A DNA stretch of 8,302 nt. Origin: Planctomycetota bacterium (GTDB taxonomy: Bacteria > Planctomycetota > GCA-002687715 > DRQF01). Under the pieces are notes generated by a model, which ran no database searches, was not told where the DNA came from, and saw nothing but the letters and a program-made list of their open reading frames with translations. Position numbers and translations under genes: made by a program. Where the stretch lies: positions 1-8,302 of the forward strand of contig JAJRYU010000624.1 of assembly GCA_024275615.1 (NCBI GenBank), given 5' to 3'. Within the stretch, counting starts at the first letter, position 1. Each line of letters starts with the position of its first letter. Shown in pieces: positions 1 through 5,967 of this stretch.

Positions 1-306
1 CATTCCTTGACCCGTGTATGGGCCGACTAATGACCCATGCATCCAACCCAGACATGCCAATGTGGCTATCAACGAATTGATTGCCGCCCCAAACCTCCAT
101 GCATTGCATCGTGGCCGATTTGGACTTCGACTTTTGGGTACTGAGTTTTGTCATTGGACAATCTGCTTCCTGACTGTTCTCTTTGTAACGCCATTCGCGT
201 CAAGACTATTGTCATGAAACAGAAAAATGAGGGATTCCCAGGAGGTCAGGGTTTGGTTGGCAATAGCCCAGGGTCCAGTCGGGTCGCGACGGTGGGGTGA
301 AAAGAG
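1..306. other. Gene-free left flank
   Basis: I can support no gene here. The short open frames on both strands lack recognisable protein motifs and a convincing ribosome binding site, and one runs into the tRNA. The stretch lies downstream of tRNA-Phe, which is on the minus strand. I see no clear intrinsic terminator after the tRNA, only a short CTCTTTT just past its 3' end. A small perfect inverted repeat (TTGTC, four bases, GACAA) lies near 150-163 and is too short to interpret. It may be plain intergenic DNA or the far end of a gene-poor gap that continues beyond the window. Confidence 0.4.
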
Positions 307-379
307 TGGCCGGGGCCAGATTTGAACTGGCGACACCCGCATTTTCAGTGCGATGCTCTACCAACTGAGCTACCCGGCC
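307..379 (-). tRNA. tRNA-Phe (anticodon GAA)
   Basis: On the minus strand this 73-base segment folds as a complete cloverleaf. The acceptor stem GGCCGGG pairs with CCCGGCC and is followed by discriminator A. The D arm is GCTC-AGTTGGTAGA-GC. The anticodon stem is TCGCA with a near-complementary TGCGG, around the loop CTGAAAA, which places GAA at positions 34-36 and gives phenylalanine. The variable loop is short (class I). The T arm is GCCAG-TTCAAAT-CTGGC with the canonical TTCAAAT loop. The 3' CCA is not encoded: ACTC follows the acceptor stem, so CCA must be added by the nucleotidyltransferase. It lies about 100 bases downstream of ribF on the same strand and could be read from its own promoter or by read-through. 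Confidence 0.96.
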
Positions 380-422
380 ACTTGTGCGCCGCGATCCAAA
401 GGACCCGGCAATTTTCGGGCGG

Positions 423-451
423 ATGGTAAGGAATCACCACGAATGAATCAA
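423..451 (-). promoter_or_regulatory. Candidate promoter for tRNA-Phe
   Basis: On the minus strand TTGATT (446-451) and TACCAT (423-428) are separated by 17 bases. Each box matches the sigma70 consensus at four of six positions. Transcription would start near 416, leaving a leader of roughly 35-40 bases before the mature tRNA. The match is moderate and its placement is the main support. Confidence 0.35.
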
Positions 452-480
452 TGGCGGAATTCTCCCGTTGGCAACGACGG

Positions 481-1440
481 CTATGCCGACCTGCCTGGCT
501 CTGGGCTTCCTTCGGCTAAATATGCCAAGAATCTGGCTCGATCACGGCTGATTTGTGCTTTCAGAGCCTCAATACCGTCAAATTTCTTCTCCGCTCTTAG
601 GCGCTTCAGAAAAACCAATTCCAGATCTCGGCCATAAAGATCTTGCGAAAAGTCCAAAAGATGAGCTTCCACAAGGGGGCGCTCAGAATCACCGTCGACA
701 AAAGTGGGCCGCACACCGATGTTCGCGAGTGCATTATGAACATTCCCATCGATGGTGACGCGACAACCGTAGACGCCTAGGGGAGGCAACAATCCATGGT
801 GCAAGTCCAAGTTCGCTGTGGGAAAACCAATGGTCCGGCCCCGTTGATCCCCGGAAACGACGGTACCAAAGAGGGAAAAAGGCCGCCCCAACATGGTCGA
901 GGCCAACTCCAAATCGCCCACCTCAATCGAGGCCCGAATATTTGTGCTGGAAAGAATGGCTTGACCAACTCGAACCTCGGGGGCTTTCTTGGTGACGAAT
1001 CGAAACTGGTCGGCATGGCTTTGCAAGTTCTCCGCCGACCCGACTCGATCCTTACCAAATCGACAGTTGTGGCCGAGGACAACCACTTCCGACCCGAGGA
1101 TATCTTCGAAGACCCGATGGGCAAAATCGGCGGCCTCCATTTGGCGCAGTTCGTCACCAAAGGACAGGGCTAAACAATGATCGACGCCGAGTTCTTCGAA
1201 GAGATTGAGACGATGCTCAATCGGTGTAATCAGTTTCGGTGGGCGATCAGCAATGACACCGCGAGGGTGTTGGTTGAATGTGATGACAACACTCTCACCG
1301 CCGCGCTCAGCGGCCAGGGACATGCACTCCCGGATGACGAAACGATGCCCGACATGGACACCATCAAAGACACCAAGTGTGCTCACCGGATGGGAGAAAG
1401 TGAATGCTGCAGCTTCCTCGAGTGATCGGTAAATCCTCAT
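481..1440 (-). CDS. ribF: Bifunctional riboflavin kinase / FAD synthetase RibF
   Basis: A cytosolic enzyme that phosphorylates riboflavin to FMN and then adenylates FMN to FAD. It is 319 residues long, the usual RibF size. The N-terminal nucleotidyltransferase-like FAD synthetase domain shows GVFDGVHVGH (23-32, the HxGH-type nucleotide site), TFNQHP (54-59), GHNCRFG (123-129) and LSSTNIR (163-169). The C-terminal flavokinase domain shows GRTIGFPTANL (201-211, with the PTAN metal/nucleotide motif), GVYG (222-225), NIGVRPTF (240-247) and EAHLLDF (258-264), whose Glu258 is at the expected catalytic-base position. The order and spacing match E. coli RibF throughout. The ATG overlaps the def stop as ATGA, so translation is probably coupled and no strong Shine-Dalgarno is needed. 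One oddity is Leu where the family usually has Arg before ISST-type serines, and Cys in GHNCRFG where Phe is common. The fold assignment is not in doubt. Confidence 0.97.
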   Translation of the reverse strand: MRIYRSLEEAAAFTFSHPVSTLGVFDGVHVGHRFVIRECMSLAAERGGESVVITFNQHPRGVIADRPPKLITPIEHRLNLFEELGVDHCLALSFGDELRQMEAADFAHRVFEDILGSEVVVLGHNCRFGKDRVGSAENLQSHADQFRFVTKKAPEVRVGQAILSSTNIRASIEVGDLELASTMLGRPFSLFGTVVSGDQRGRTIGFPTANLDLHHGLLPPLGVYGCRVTIDGNVHNALANIGVRPTFVDGDSERPLVEAHLLDFSQDLYGRDLELVFLKRLRAEKKFDGIEALKAQISRDRARFLAYLAEGSPEPGRSA

Positions 1441-1949
1441 TCGGATTCCGTTGCCTCGTACTGATCACGCAATTCCAACAGCCTAGCTTTGTTCCGGGTC
1501 CGATCTGATTCGCGCATCTTGTTGACAAATACTTTGCCCTGAAGATGGTCGATTTCATGCTGAAGGACACGAGCAAGGAGCTCGTCCGCTTCGAGGATCT
1601 GTTCGCTAAAATCCTCGTCTAAATACTTCACTACAATGCTCTCGGGGCGATATACCTCTCCCCACACCCCTGGGAAACTCAAGCACCCTTCTTCAGCCCA
1701 TGCCTTGGCACTGCCAAATTCAATGATCTCTGGATTGATGAGAACGATGTCGCAGTCTTCTTCCCCCGTGGGGTTTGCCAACAAGATGGCAAGGGACAAT
1801 CCGACTTGAGGCGCCGCCAACCCAATTCCACGCTCGACTTTCATGACGTGACGCATCCCGACGAGAATCTCGTCGAGATCCTCAGGCACCTCTTCAAGGA
1901 GCTTGGCTGGCCTCAGCAGAACGGGATCAGGGTAGTAGACAATTTGCAT
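1437..1949 (-). CDS. def: Peptide deformylase
   Basis: A metalloenzyme that removes the N-formyl group from nascent proteins at the ribosome. All three family motifs are present in order: GIGLAAPQVG (41-50), EEGCLSFPG (86-94, metal ligand Cys89) and QHEIDHL (130-136, metal ligands His131 and His135, catalytic Glu132). Numbering is from the start at 1949, which gives 170 residues, the normal length. That start yields MQIVYYPDPVL, the typical deformylase beginning, and has a purine-rich GAGAAAG about six bases upstream. An ATG at 1964 would add MRKSK and has no visible Shine-Dalgarno, but cannot be excluded. It is the first gene of a def-ribF pair with a 4-base stop/start overlap. Pairing with ribF rather than fmt is a less usual context for def. 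Confidence 0.96.
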   Translation of the reverse strand: MQIVYYPDPVLLRPAKLLEEVPEDLDEILVGMRHVMKVERGIGLAAPQVGLSLAILLANPTGEEDCDIVLINPEIIEFGSAKAWAEEGCLSFPGVWGEVYRPESIVVKYLDEDFSEQILEADELLARVLQHEIDHLQGKVFVNKMRESDRTRNKARLLELRDQYEATESE

Positions 1950-1993
1950 CTTCGACTTTCTCATCAGGGCAATAGCGACTGCTTATGGAACTC

Positions 1994-2024
1994 ATGATAG
2001 CGCCATTTTGGGTCGCGCATCCAA
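1994..2024 (-). promoter_or_regulatory. Candidate def-ribF promoter
   Basis: On the minus strand TATCAT (1994-1999, five of six matches to the -10 box) is preceded by TTGGAT (2019-2024) at a rather long 19-base spacing. Transcription would start near 1987, about 25-40 bases before the def start. A perfect 7-base inverted repeat (CGCCATT at 2001-2007, AATGGCG at 2023-2029) lies over the spacer and -35 region, where an operator could sit. Confidence 0.3.
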
Positions 2025-2073
2025 TGGCGTTGAGCCCCGAGGAGAACGAACGCGCCAAGGAAGTTTCTCTTGG

Positions 2074-2102
2074 TTGACCAGGAAGTGGCGAATTTCTATA
2101 AC
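2074..2102 (+). promoter_or_regulatory. Sigma70-type promoter for the TPR gene and rpsT
   Basis: TTGACC (2074-2079) and TATAAC (2097-2102) are separated by exactly 17 bases, and each box has five of six consensus matches. This is the best promoter in the window. Transcription would start near 2109, giving a leader of about 80 bases before the TPR start at 2193. It also argues against the longest open frame of that gene, whose first ATG (2070) would lie upstream of the -35 box and so would not be transcribed. Confidence 0.65.
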
Positions 2103-2155
2103 ACGCGCTCAGCATGGCGACTGGTTTTTCGCCAAGGGCGCTGGAATTTACGCCA

Positions 2156-2180
2156 TAAGTCGTATCAAAACAACGACTTA
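2156..2180 (+). promoter_or_regulatory. Leader hairpin abutting the TPR start region
   Basis: TAAGTCGT (2156-2163) and ACGACTTA (2173-2180) form a perfect 8-base stem around a 9-base A-rich loop. It ends directly before ATG 2181 and a few bases before the AAAGGGA that precedes ATG 2193. No T-tract follows, so it is not an intrinsic terminator. It could set the position of ribosome entry or protect the 5' end, which is inference from placement only. Confidence 0.4.
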
Positions 2181-2192
2181 ATGAAAGGGATC

Positions 2193-3563
2193 ATGGACAC
2201 ATCCAAGCACATTGACCGAGCAGAAAAAGAAGCAGGACGTAAGAACTACGATCTAGCCATTTCGATTTTCGACCAAGTGCTTGCCCTCGATCCCAACAGC
2301 GGCGCTGCGCGAAGTGGCATACGCCGGGCTGAATTGGCGAAATTTGCCAAAAACTACCCCTCGCCGATGTCCGCCCAGTTCAAGAATTTGGGACATGGAT
2401 TCCTGCTGGGCATAGCTAAGTTGCTCCGCATGCACGAAATGGCAGCTTCTCAAGCCGAAAAATCGCTTTCGAATGATCCTCGGAACGTGAAACTCAACTT
2501 ATCGCTGGGACACTCCTTGCTCAAAGCGGGACACAAGGATGGTGCAGAGGCTGCTTTTGCCGTGGTCACCGAGTTTGACAAGACGGATATCGAGTCTCTA
2601 AAGATCCTCGGCAAACTCTACTACGAGGGCAAGAAATACGACCAATCGCTGGATTGCTACGAGCGCGTCCTCAAGATCTCACCGAGAGACCAAGAATCCA
2701 TCAAAATGCGGAAGAACCTGGCCGCAGAAGGTGCCATCAAGAGCGGCGGCTTTGAAAAGGCGTCCAGTGCTCGGGACTTGGCCAAGAGTCAAGACCAGAT
2801 GCAACAGCTTGAAAAGCGCCAAAAACTGGTCCGCACTTCTGAAGACTTGGAAACAGCCATCGTCGAACTGACGGCAGAGCTCGAAAATAACCCCGACGAC
2901 GCCGACCTTTGGCTCCGCTTGGGTGCCCTCTGCCATCAAGCCAAAAAACTCGACGATGCCGCCCGTGCCTACGCCAAGGCCATTGAGCTGAAGCCTGAAG
3001 ACTATGAAGTGGCCAACCGCCACGGAGACGTGAAGCTTCAAGCCATTGACCAGCAAATACGGAAGCTTCGCGAGGCCATGAAAGCGGGAGAATTCGGGGC
3101 GGACGACGATTTGCGCGAAACTCTTAAGAAACGCAAGGTCTTCCGCGTCGAAGAATTTCGCCGGCGAGTCAATGGACACCCCACAGATACCGGCCTTCGA
3201 TTCAAATTGGGACAATATTTGCTTGATGATCAGCAAGTTGACGAAGCCCTCACTGAGCTTCAATTAGTTGTCAAAGACCCTCGCCGCAAGTATCAGGCCA
3301 TGACTCTCATGGGACGGGCTTTCATGCGTAAAGGCTTGGGAGACTTAGCGATAAAACAATTGACCACTGCCTTGGACGGCCAAGGTGGTGTGAACGAGAA
3401 GAATCTGGAGCTGGTCTATACCTTGGGCCAAGCCCATGAAGACGAGGGCAACATTCAAGAAGCCCTAGATCGTTATACGGCGATCTTCGAAATCGATATT
3501 TCTTTCAAAGATGTGGACGACAAGATCAAAGTCCTTCGAGACAACTTGAAGAATGACTCCTAA
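2193..3563 (+). CDS. TPR-repeat protein of unknown function
   Basis: A 456-residue, charged, mostly helical protein made of tetratricopeptide-type repeats, likely a cytosolic scaffold for protein-protein contacts. Clear repeats are at about 8-40 (NYDLAISIFDQVLALDPNS), 98-131, 134-167 (LGKLYYEGKKYDQSLDCYERVLKISPRD), 237-270 (LRLGALCHQAKKLDDAARAYAKAIELKPED), 334-365, 368-398 and 407-439. A lysine/glutamine-rich linker (about 185-235) separates two repeat blocks. No signal peptide, membrane segment or catalytic motif is visible. The start at 2193 is preferred because AAAGGG lies just upstream. ATG 2181 in the same frame is possible, while upstream in-frame ATG 2070 precedes the promoter. The stop is 41 bases from rpsT on the same strand, with no terminator between, so they probably share a transcript. 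The cellular role cannot be told from sequence; the ribosomal neighbour is only a weak hint. Confidence 0.85.
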   Translation: MDTSKHIDRAEKEAGRKNYDLAISIFDQVLALDPNSGAARSGIRRAELAKFAKNYPSPMSAQFKNLGHGFLLGIAKLLRMHEMAASQAEKSLSNDPRNVKLNLSLGHSLLKAGHKDGAEAAFAVVTEFDKTDIESLKILGKLYYEGKKYDQSLDCYERVLKISPRDQESIKMRKNLAAEGAIKSGGFEKASSARDLAKSQDQMQQLEKRQKLVRTSEDLETAIVELTAELENNPDDADLWLRLGALCHQAKKLDDAARAYAKAIELKPEDYEVANRHGDVKLQAIDQQIRKLREAMKAGEFGADDDLRETLKKRKVFRVEEFRRRVNGHPTDTGLRFKLGQYLLDDQQVDEALTELQLVVKDPRRKYQAMTLMGRAFMRKGLGDLAIKQLTTALDGQGGVNEKNLELVYTLGQAHEDEGNIQEALDRYTAIFEIDISFKDVDDKIKVLRDNLKNDS

Positions 3564-3604
3564 GGACACAAACTGCCGGTCCAAACGATAAACAGAAGAA
3601 AAAG

Positions 3605-3868
3605 ATGCCAAATTCAAAACAAGCAGAAAAACGCGTCCGTCAGAATGACGTGCGCCGTATCCAAAACAAGGGTCTCCGTTCAGCCATGAAAACAGCGATC
3701 CGCCGGGTCACTGAAGCGGTTGAAGCTGCTGACAAGGACGGTGCCAAGGCCGCTCTTACGCTCGCCATGAAGCGTATCGACAAGTGTGCCAAGCGAAACA
3801 TTGTCCACAAGAACAACGCATCCCGCCGCAAATCGAACCTAAGCCGCCTCGTCGGTACTCTGGGTTAG
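3605..3868 (+). CDS. rpsT: 30S ribosomal protein S20
   Basis: A small-subunit primary 16S rRNA-binding protein, 87 residues, normal for the family. It starts MPNSKQAEKRVRQNDVRR and has the S20 pattern of long basic helices, with LRSAMKTAIRRV (24-35) in the middle and the C-terminal signature in which KNIVHKN-type residues and ASRRKSNLSRLV (72-83) contact rRNA. It is rich in Lys, Arg and Ala. A purine-rich GAAGAAAAAG runs up to the ATG. It follows the TPR gene closely and is probably the last gene of that transcript. No classical T-tract terminator follows; the first strong secondary structure downstream is the inverted repeat beginning at 3906. Confidence 0.97.
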   Translation: MPNSKQAEKRVRQNDVRRIQNKGLRSAMKTAIRRVTEAVEAADKDGAKAALTLAMKRIDKCAKRNIVHKNNASRRKSNLSRLVGTLG

Positions 3869-3905
3869 AAGACAGCACCGGCTCTTGGGGCTCCCGAAAG
3901 AAGAA

Positions 3906-4025
3906 ATGCCGGACTAACGTCCAGCGCCCGTTCGCTTCGCCAAGGATTCTTGGCGTATCACCGGGAGCGCCAATCAGGCCCACCGACCAGGAGCGCCGAA
4001 CGGGCGCTGAACGTCAGTTCGGCAT
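3906..4025. repeat. Long imperfect inverted repeat with nested hairpin
   Basis: Left arm 3906-3934 and right arm 3997-4025 are 29 bases each and complementary at 26 positions; one of the three exceptions can form a G-U pair. Pairing can extend outward through AAG/CTT with a two-base bulge. Inside the arms is a perfect 7-base hairpin (CGCCAAG 3938-3944, loop GATT, CTTGGCG 3949-3955). The right arm can instead form two smaller hairpins: AGCGCC/GGCGCT (3992-4008) and GCTGAAC/GTTCGGC (4006-4023). It lies in the convergent gap after rpsT. It has no open frame and resembles a REP or MITE-like intergenic element, but could also act as a 3' structure or factor-assisted terminator of the rpsT transcript. 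Confidence 0.7.
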
Positions 4026-4041
4026 CTTGGCTTCCCCACAC
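3971..4041 (+). repeat. Direct repeat, copy 1
   Basis: This is the first of two near-identical copies. The 29-base core (3977-4005, GGCCCACCG to CGGGC) is identical to 4095-4123. It is followed by GCT instead of C, then a shared 20-base block (4009-4028) and a near-matching CTT..CCCCACAC end. Its central part is also the right arm of the inverted repeat. Copy distance is 118-120 bases. Confidence 0.85.
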
Positions 4042-4056
4042 CCCCTCCCCCAACCC
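4034..4056 (-). other. G-quadruplex motif
   Basis: Read on the minus strand this is GGG-TT-GGGGG-A-GGGGG-TGT-GGGG: four G-tracts of three or more with loops of 2, 1 and 3 bases, a canonical intramolecular quadruplex pattern. A fifth G-tract (4069-4073) lies nearby. The plus strand is C-rich. It lies between the two direct-repeat copies, beyond the terminator of the minus-strand gene. During transcription past rpsT it would be on the template strand. Confidence 0.6.
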
Positions 4057-4089
4057 AACAACCTCGCTCCCCCAACCAAGCTCAACTCC

Positions 4090-4158
4090 CAATCGGCCCA
4101 CCGACCAGGAGCGCCGAACGGGCCGAACGTCAGTTCGGCATCTTCGCTTTCCCCACAC
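4090..4158 (+). repeat. Direct repeat, copy 2
   Basis: This is the second copy. The core 4095-4123 and block 4125-4144 match copy 1 exactly. Here the two-base deletion relative to copy 1 removes the AGCGCC/GGCGCT hairpin but gives a perfect 7-base stem GCCGAAC (4122-4128), loop GTCA, GTTCGGC (4133-4139). In copy 1 the same stem carries a G-T wobble. Keeping the stem across copies suggests that the structure matters or that the unit spreads as a palindrome. Confidence 0.85.
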
Positions 4159-4216
4159 AAGCGACACAACGCCAACAACTTCTTGCTCTTCCGACACCCG
4201 TTGAGGCTTACTCACC

Positions 4217-4247
4217 AAAAAAAGGGCGAACTCCGAAGAGCTCGCCC
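4217..4247 (-). terminator. Intrinsic terminator of the toroid-protein gene
   Basis: On the minus strand GGGCGAGCTC-TTCG-GAGTTCGCCC forms a 10-base stem (one G-U pair) capped by a stable UUCG tetraloop and followed directly by seven T (4217-4223). It begins about 35 bases after the stop of the gene at 4282-5820. On the plus strand the tail is only CCTTTGC, so it would be a weak terminator for rpsT. Confidence 0.92.
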
Positions 4248-4281
4248 CTTTGCAATTTGTCATCGTCGTCGATTGTGGCCG

Positions 4282-5820
4282 TTACTTGCCTGTACCGAAC
4301 ACACGACCGTAGCGATAGTAGACTTCAAGGCAGAGAGTCATCAGTGCAGTCGAATAGACGCGACCACCTGTTTCACCCCATGCCCCCTTGGGGTCCCAAG
4401 AACCGGAGAAGTTGCCATCGGAGCGCTGACGCTCGATGATGGCTTCGTTCATCGCTTCGTTCCACTTCTTCCAAGAATCGCCACCGATTTGGTACATGGC
4501 TAAAGTGCCGTAGTACCAGTAGTACATGTCGATCGAGCCTTTAGCTTGATCCCAGACAGGCAACTTCTTGGACAAGAGGTTTTCGACACCGAGCTTGATC
4601 ATGCGTTCTTGAGTTGGGTCTTGGCCACAGAAGATGCGGCAGCAGATACCCACAGCAGTCAAGGACTCAGACTCTTCACCTGGGAATTCTTCTTTCTTGT
4701 TTGGCTCACGGACGGGAGGCTCACCAGCCCGGATATAACCGGTCCGGCCGCTTTCCTCGTCAGTCATCTCCGTGATCCAATCGAGTGCCCAGCCAAAGCG
4801 GCGTTCGTCGATAGAGACGTGTGCATTCTTGGCGGACTTCAGAGCCATGACCATCCAACCAGTCACTGAGGTGTCGTTTTGACCATCGGCTTCCTTATAG
4901 CGCCAAGCCTTGTAAGGGTTCTGGCACTGTTGGACATAAGCGATGCCCTTCTCAGCCGAGCTCTTAAACAGGGGGCTCTTGGTCAGACCAAAAGCCTCAA
5001 TCATGGCCAAGGCGCCGATAGCATGGTTGTAGGTGAAGTTCGAAACAGTCTTAGAACCGAAACAACCTTCGCCATCCTGACGATTACGGAGCCACTTCAA
5101 ACCCGCTGCGACTGTCTTGCGGTACTGCCCGTTGCGGTGTGTTTCGCCAGCGCCCAAGAAGCAAAGCAGTGACAGGCCAGAGACACCGACATCCCATTGA
5201 GGGGCGCCCTTGCCATCGGCCAAAAGTCCTTTAGAAGCGTCGCCGTTGGCCATGAAACCGTCACAGTCCCATGAGCCATCCGGTGACTGGTGGCGTGCGA
5301 GCCATTCCAATCCCTTATCAACAGCAGCCTGGGCCTTGCGACCACGGCCACGACGAGCACGCTTGCGGCCACCACGACGACCACCAAAGCTGCCGCCAGC
5401 ACCACCACCTAAGCCAATGGCGTCATTGTTGCTCTTGGAATCGAATGGCTTATCAGAGATGAAATCCTCTTCGCCTTTTGTTTCTTCGTAGTCTTCGTTG
5501 GTCTCGTCCTCATCATGGTCATCGACTTCTTCGTCAACTTCCACGGGGTCCTCAACCAGCTCTTCGGGCTCTGGTTCTTCTTCGGGAGGCTCTTCTTCGA
5601 TGATCTCCTCATCGGGGACATCCTCGTCCTCCATTTCCATGGTCGCCTGTTCGTTAGGACCTTCGTCCTCATTTGAACCAACAAATTGCCACAGAATGAC
5701 AAAAAGCAGGGCATGAACGGCGGCAGAAATCAGAACCCATGGCGTCCGGCGTAACTGTTCGACGAGGATGTCATTAAAGCTCTCCCCTTCGAATTGCTGG
5801 CGGTACATCTCGTAGGACAT
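4282..5820 (-). CDS. TonB-like-anchored squalene-cyclase-fold repeat protein
   Basis: 512 residues in four parts. First, a cytoplasmic N-terminus and one membrane segment (about 28-47, WVLISAAVHALLFVILWQFV) with Ser32 and His36 spaced like the SxxxH of TonB. Second, a very acidic linker (51-128) of Glu, Asp and Pro with only two Lys and no Arg. Third, a Gly/Arg/Lys tract (136-162). Fourth, an alpha/alpha-toroid of the prenyltransferase/squalene-oxidase-repeat type (about 164-505) with repeated motifs QSPDGSW (178-184), NRQDGEGCFG (246-255), NDTSVTGWMVMAL (315-327), YYWYYGTLAMYQIGG (433-447) and SDGNFSGSW (467-475). The cyclase DXDD acid motif is not intact (GQND at 313-316), so terpene cyclisation is unlikely; a binding or structural role outside the inner membrane is more plausible. 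ATG 5820 is chosen because AAGGAG lies seven bases upstream; a TTG at 5823 is the alternative. It is probably transcribed alone, ending at the 4217-4247 terminator. Exact function is unknown. Confidence 0.85.
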   Translation of the reverse strand: MSYEMYRQQFEGESFNDILVEQLRRTPWVLISAAVHALLFVILWQFVGSNEDEGPNEQATMEMEDEDVPDEEIIEEEPPEEEPEPEELVEDPVEVDEEVDDHDEDETNEDYEETKGEEDFISDKPFDSKSNNDAIGLGGGAGGSFGGRRGGRKRARRGRGRKAQAAVDKGLEWLARHQSPDGSWDCDGFMANGDASKGLLADGKGAPQWDVGVSGLSLLCFLGAGETHRNGQYRKTVAAGLKWLRNRQDGEGCFGSKTVSNFTYNHAIGALAMIEAFGLTKSPLFKSSAEKGIAYVQQCQNPYKAWRYKEADGQNDTSVTGWMVMALKSAKNAHVSIDERRFGWALDWITEMTDEESGRTGYIRAGEPPVREPNKKEEFPGEESESLTAVGICCRIFCGQDPTQERMIKLGVENLLSKKLPVWDQAKGSIDMYYWYYGTLAMYQIGGDSWKKWNEAMNEAIIERQRSDGNFSGSWDPKGAWGETGGRVYSTALMTLCLEVYYRYGRVFGTGK

Positions 5821-5827
5821 CAACCCA

Positions 5828-5833
5828 CTCCTT
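5828..5833 (-). promoter_or_regulatory. Shine-Dalgarno deciding the toroid-protein start
   Basis: AAGGAG on the minus strand with a 7-base gap to ATG 5820. The adjacent TTG at 5823 would have only a 4-base gap, so ATG is the better start. Confidence 0.8.
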
Positions 5834-5926
5834 AAAGAGCTGTCAGTCTCAAGCGAAACTGACTCAAATCACAGACCTGTGGTATGCGCAGATCGTTGTT
5901 CGAAAATCATTCTCAACAGAAACCTG

Positions 5927-5967
5927 AACGGAGCCGAGAGGTTGAGGTTCACTCAAACTCCGTTTTT
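5927..5967 (+). terminator. Terminator-like nested hairpin
   Basis: On the plus strand AACGGAG (5927-5933) pairs perfectly with CTCCGTT (5958-5964). Inside, TTGAG (5942-5946), loop GTTCA and CTCAA (5952-5956) make a second stem. Five T (5963-5967) overlap and follow the outer stem. No plus-strand gene precedes it, so it may be a small-RNA end, or the same fold may act on the minus strand in the toroid gene's leader. The large internal bulge makes it weaker than a classical terminator. Confidence 0.35.

Noticed and set aside
2070..2192. N-terminal extension of the TPR protein to ATG 2070
   Set aside because: The ATG lies upstream of the -35 box of a strong promoter and the added residues look non-protein-like; the leader also holds a hairpin.
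3906..4158. Integron attC site
   Set aside because: The GCCGAAC/GTTCGGC pairs resemble core boxes but do not fit RYYYAAC/GTTRRRY at all positions, the loop is four bases, and no cassette-like frame or integrase is present.
3971..4158. CRISPR array
   Set aside because: There are only two copies, with a spacing of about 118 bases and no third copy or regular spacers.
3784..4503. 239-codon plus-strand open frame across the repeats
   Set aside because: It overlaps rpsT in another frame and the toroid gene on the other strand; its content comes from C-rich repeat DNA.
5498..5716. Serine-rich open frame opposite the acidic linker
   Set aside because: It is the reverse complement of the Glu/Asp-rich coding stretch, a common low-complexity shadow.
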